Source: Candidatus Saccharibacteria bacterium UBA4727 (GTDB lineage Bacteria; Patescibacteriota; Saccharimonadia; Saccharimonadales; Saccharimonadaceae). From it: a stretch of 5,886 nt of DNA. Both the position numbers and the translations under genes were made by a program. A model generated the notes under the pieces. The model saw nothing but the letters and a program-made list of their open reading frames with translations. It searched no databases and was not told where the DNA came from. The stretch lies in assembly GCA_002404195.1 (NCBI GenBank), contig DHJF01000017.1:1-5886 (forward strand), given 5' to 3'. Shown here in pieces: positions 5,842-5,886 of the stretch (the stretch's first letter is position 1; every line of letters begins with the position of its first letter).

Positions 5842-5886
5842 TCATAAGTAAATATCCTGAACTTAGTTCAGGATATTTACTTATGA
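5842..5886. repeat. Perfect 45-base inverted repeat at the window end
   Basis: Arms of 22 bases (5842-5863 and 5865-5886) are exact reverse complements around a single central T at 5864; as a folded strand this gives a 21-bp stem with a TTA loop. The arms are AT-rich and carry ATCCTGAAC on the left and GTTCAGGAT on the right. The repeat lies 24 bases after the lepB stop. No T-run can be seen because the window stops exactly at its last base. It may be a terminator of lepB, a regulator site, or an artefact of a folded-back sequence end. Confidence 0.8.

Overview
The window most resembles a Candidate Phyla Radiation (Patescibacteria) genome, probably Saccharibacteria (TM7). That placement is inferred from protein style, the compact layout and roughly balanced base composition; no marker gene or database search supports it. 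Genes are packed tightly, no intergenic gap exceeds about 100 bases, and there are no tRNAs, rRNAs, CRISPR arrays or transposases. All six stop codons are TAA or TAG, and no gene needs an in-frame TGA to be read, so a standard code fits. The window may be a whole short contig, because both of its ends look anomalous.

Left part (1-1320, plus strand): the C-terminal half of peptide chain release factor 1 (prfA), including its GGQ loop, overlaps prmC, the methyltransferase that modifies the glutamine of that loop. This is the classical translation-termination pair. The first ~180 bases of prfA are about 66% GC with mostly G/C third codon positions. The rest of the gene, and the window, drops abruptly to mixed composition.

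Middle part (1334-5105, minus strand): three closely spaced genes run leftwards. They encode a membrane-anchored LytR-CpsA-Psr (LCP) protein, a multi-pass membrane protein of unknown function, and an HtrA/DegP-type serine protease with one PDZ domain. Gaps of 38 and 20 bases suggest one operon, although -10-like motifs occur before each gene. The prmC and htrA ends converge with only 13 bases between them, and a hairpin covers that junction.

Right part (5106-5886): a 100-base divergent region separates the LCP gene from lepB (signal peptidase I, plus strand). The two starts carry near-identical inverted copies of a TATAGTAGAG motif. After lepB the window ends exactly at the end of a perfect 45-base inverted repeat.

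Functionally, lepB, the LCP protein, the membrane protein and HtrA form an envelope neighbourhood: signal-peptide cleavage, attachment of polymers to the cell wall, and extracytoplasmic protein quality control. I see no clear new defence or mobile system. The most noteworthy signals are the shared very-short-leader start architecture, the composition break in prfA, the terminal palindrome, and substitutions at conserved positions in PrmC and the LCP protein.
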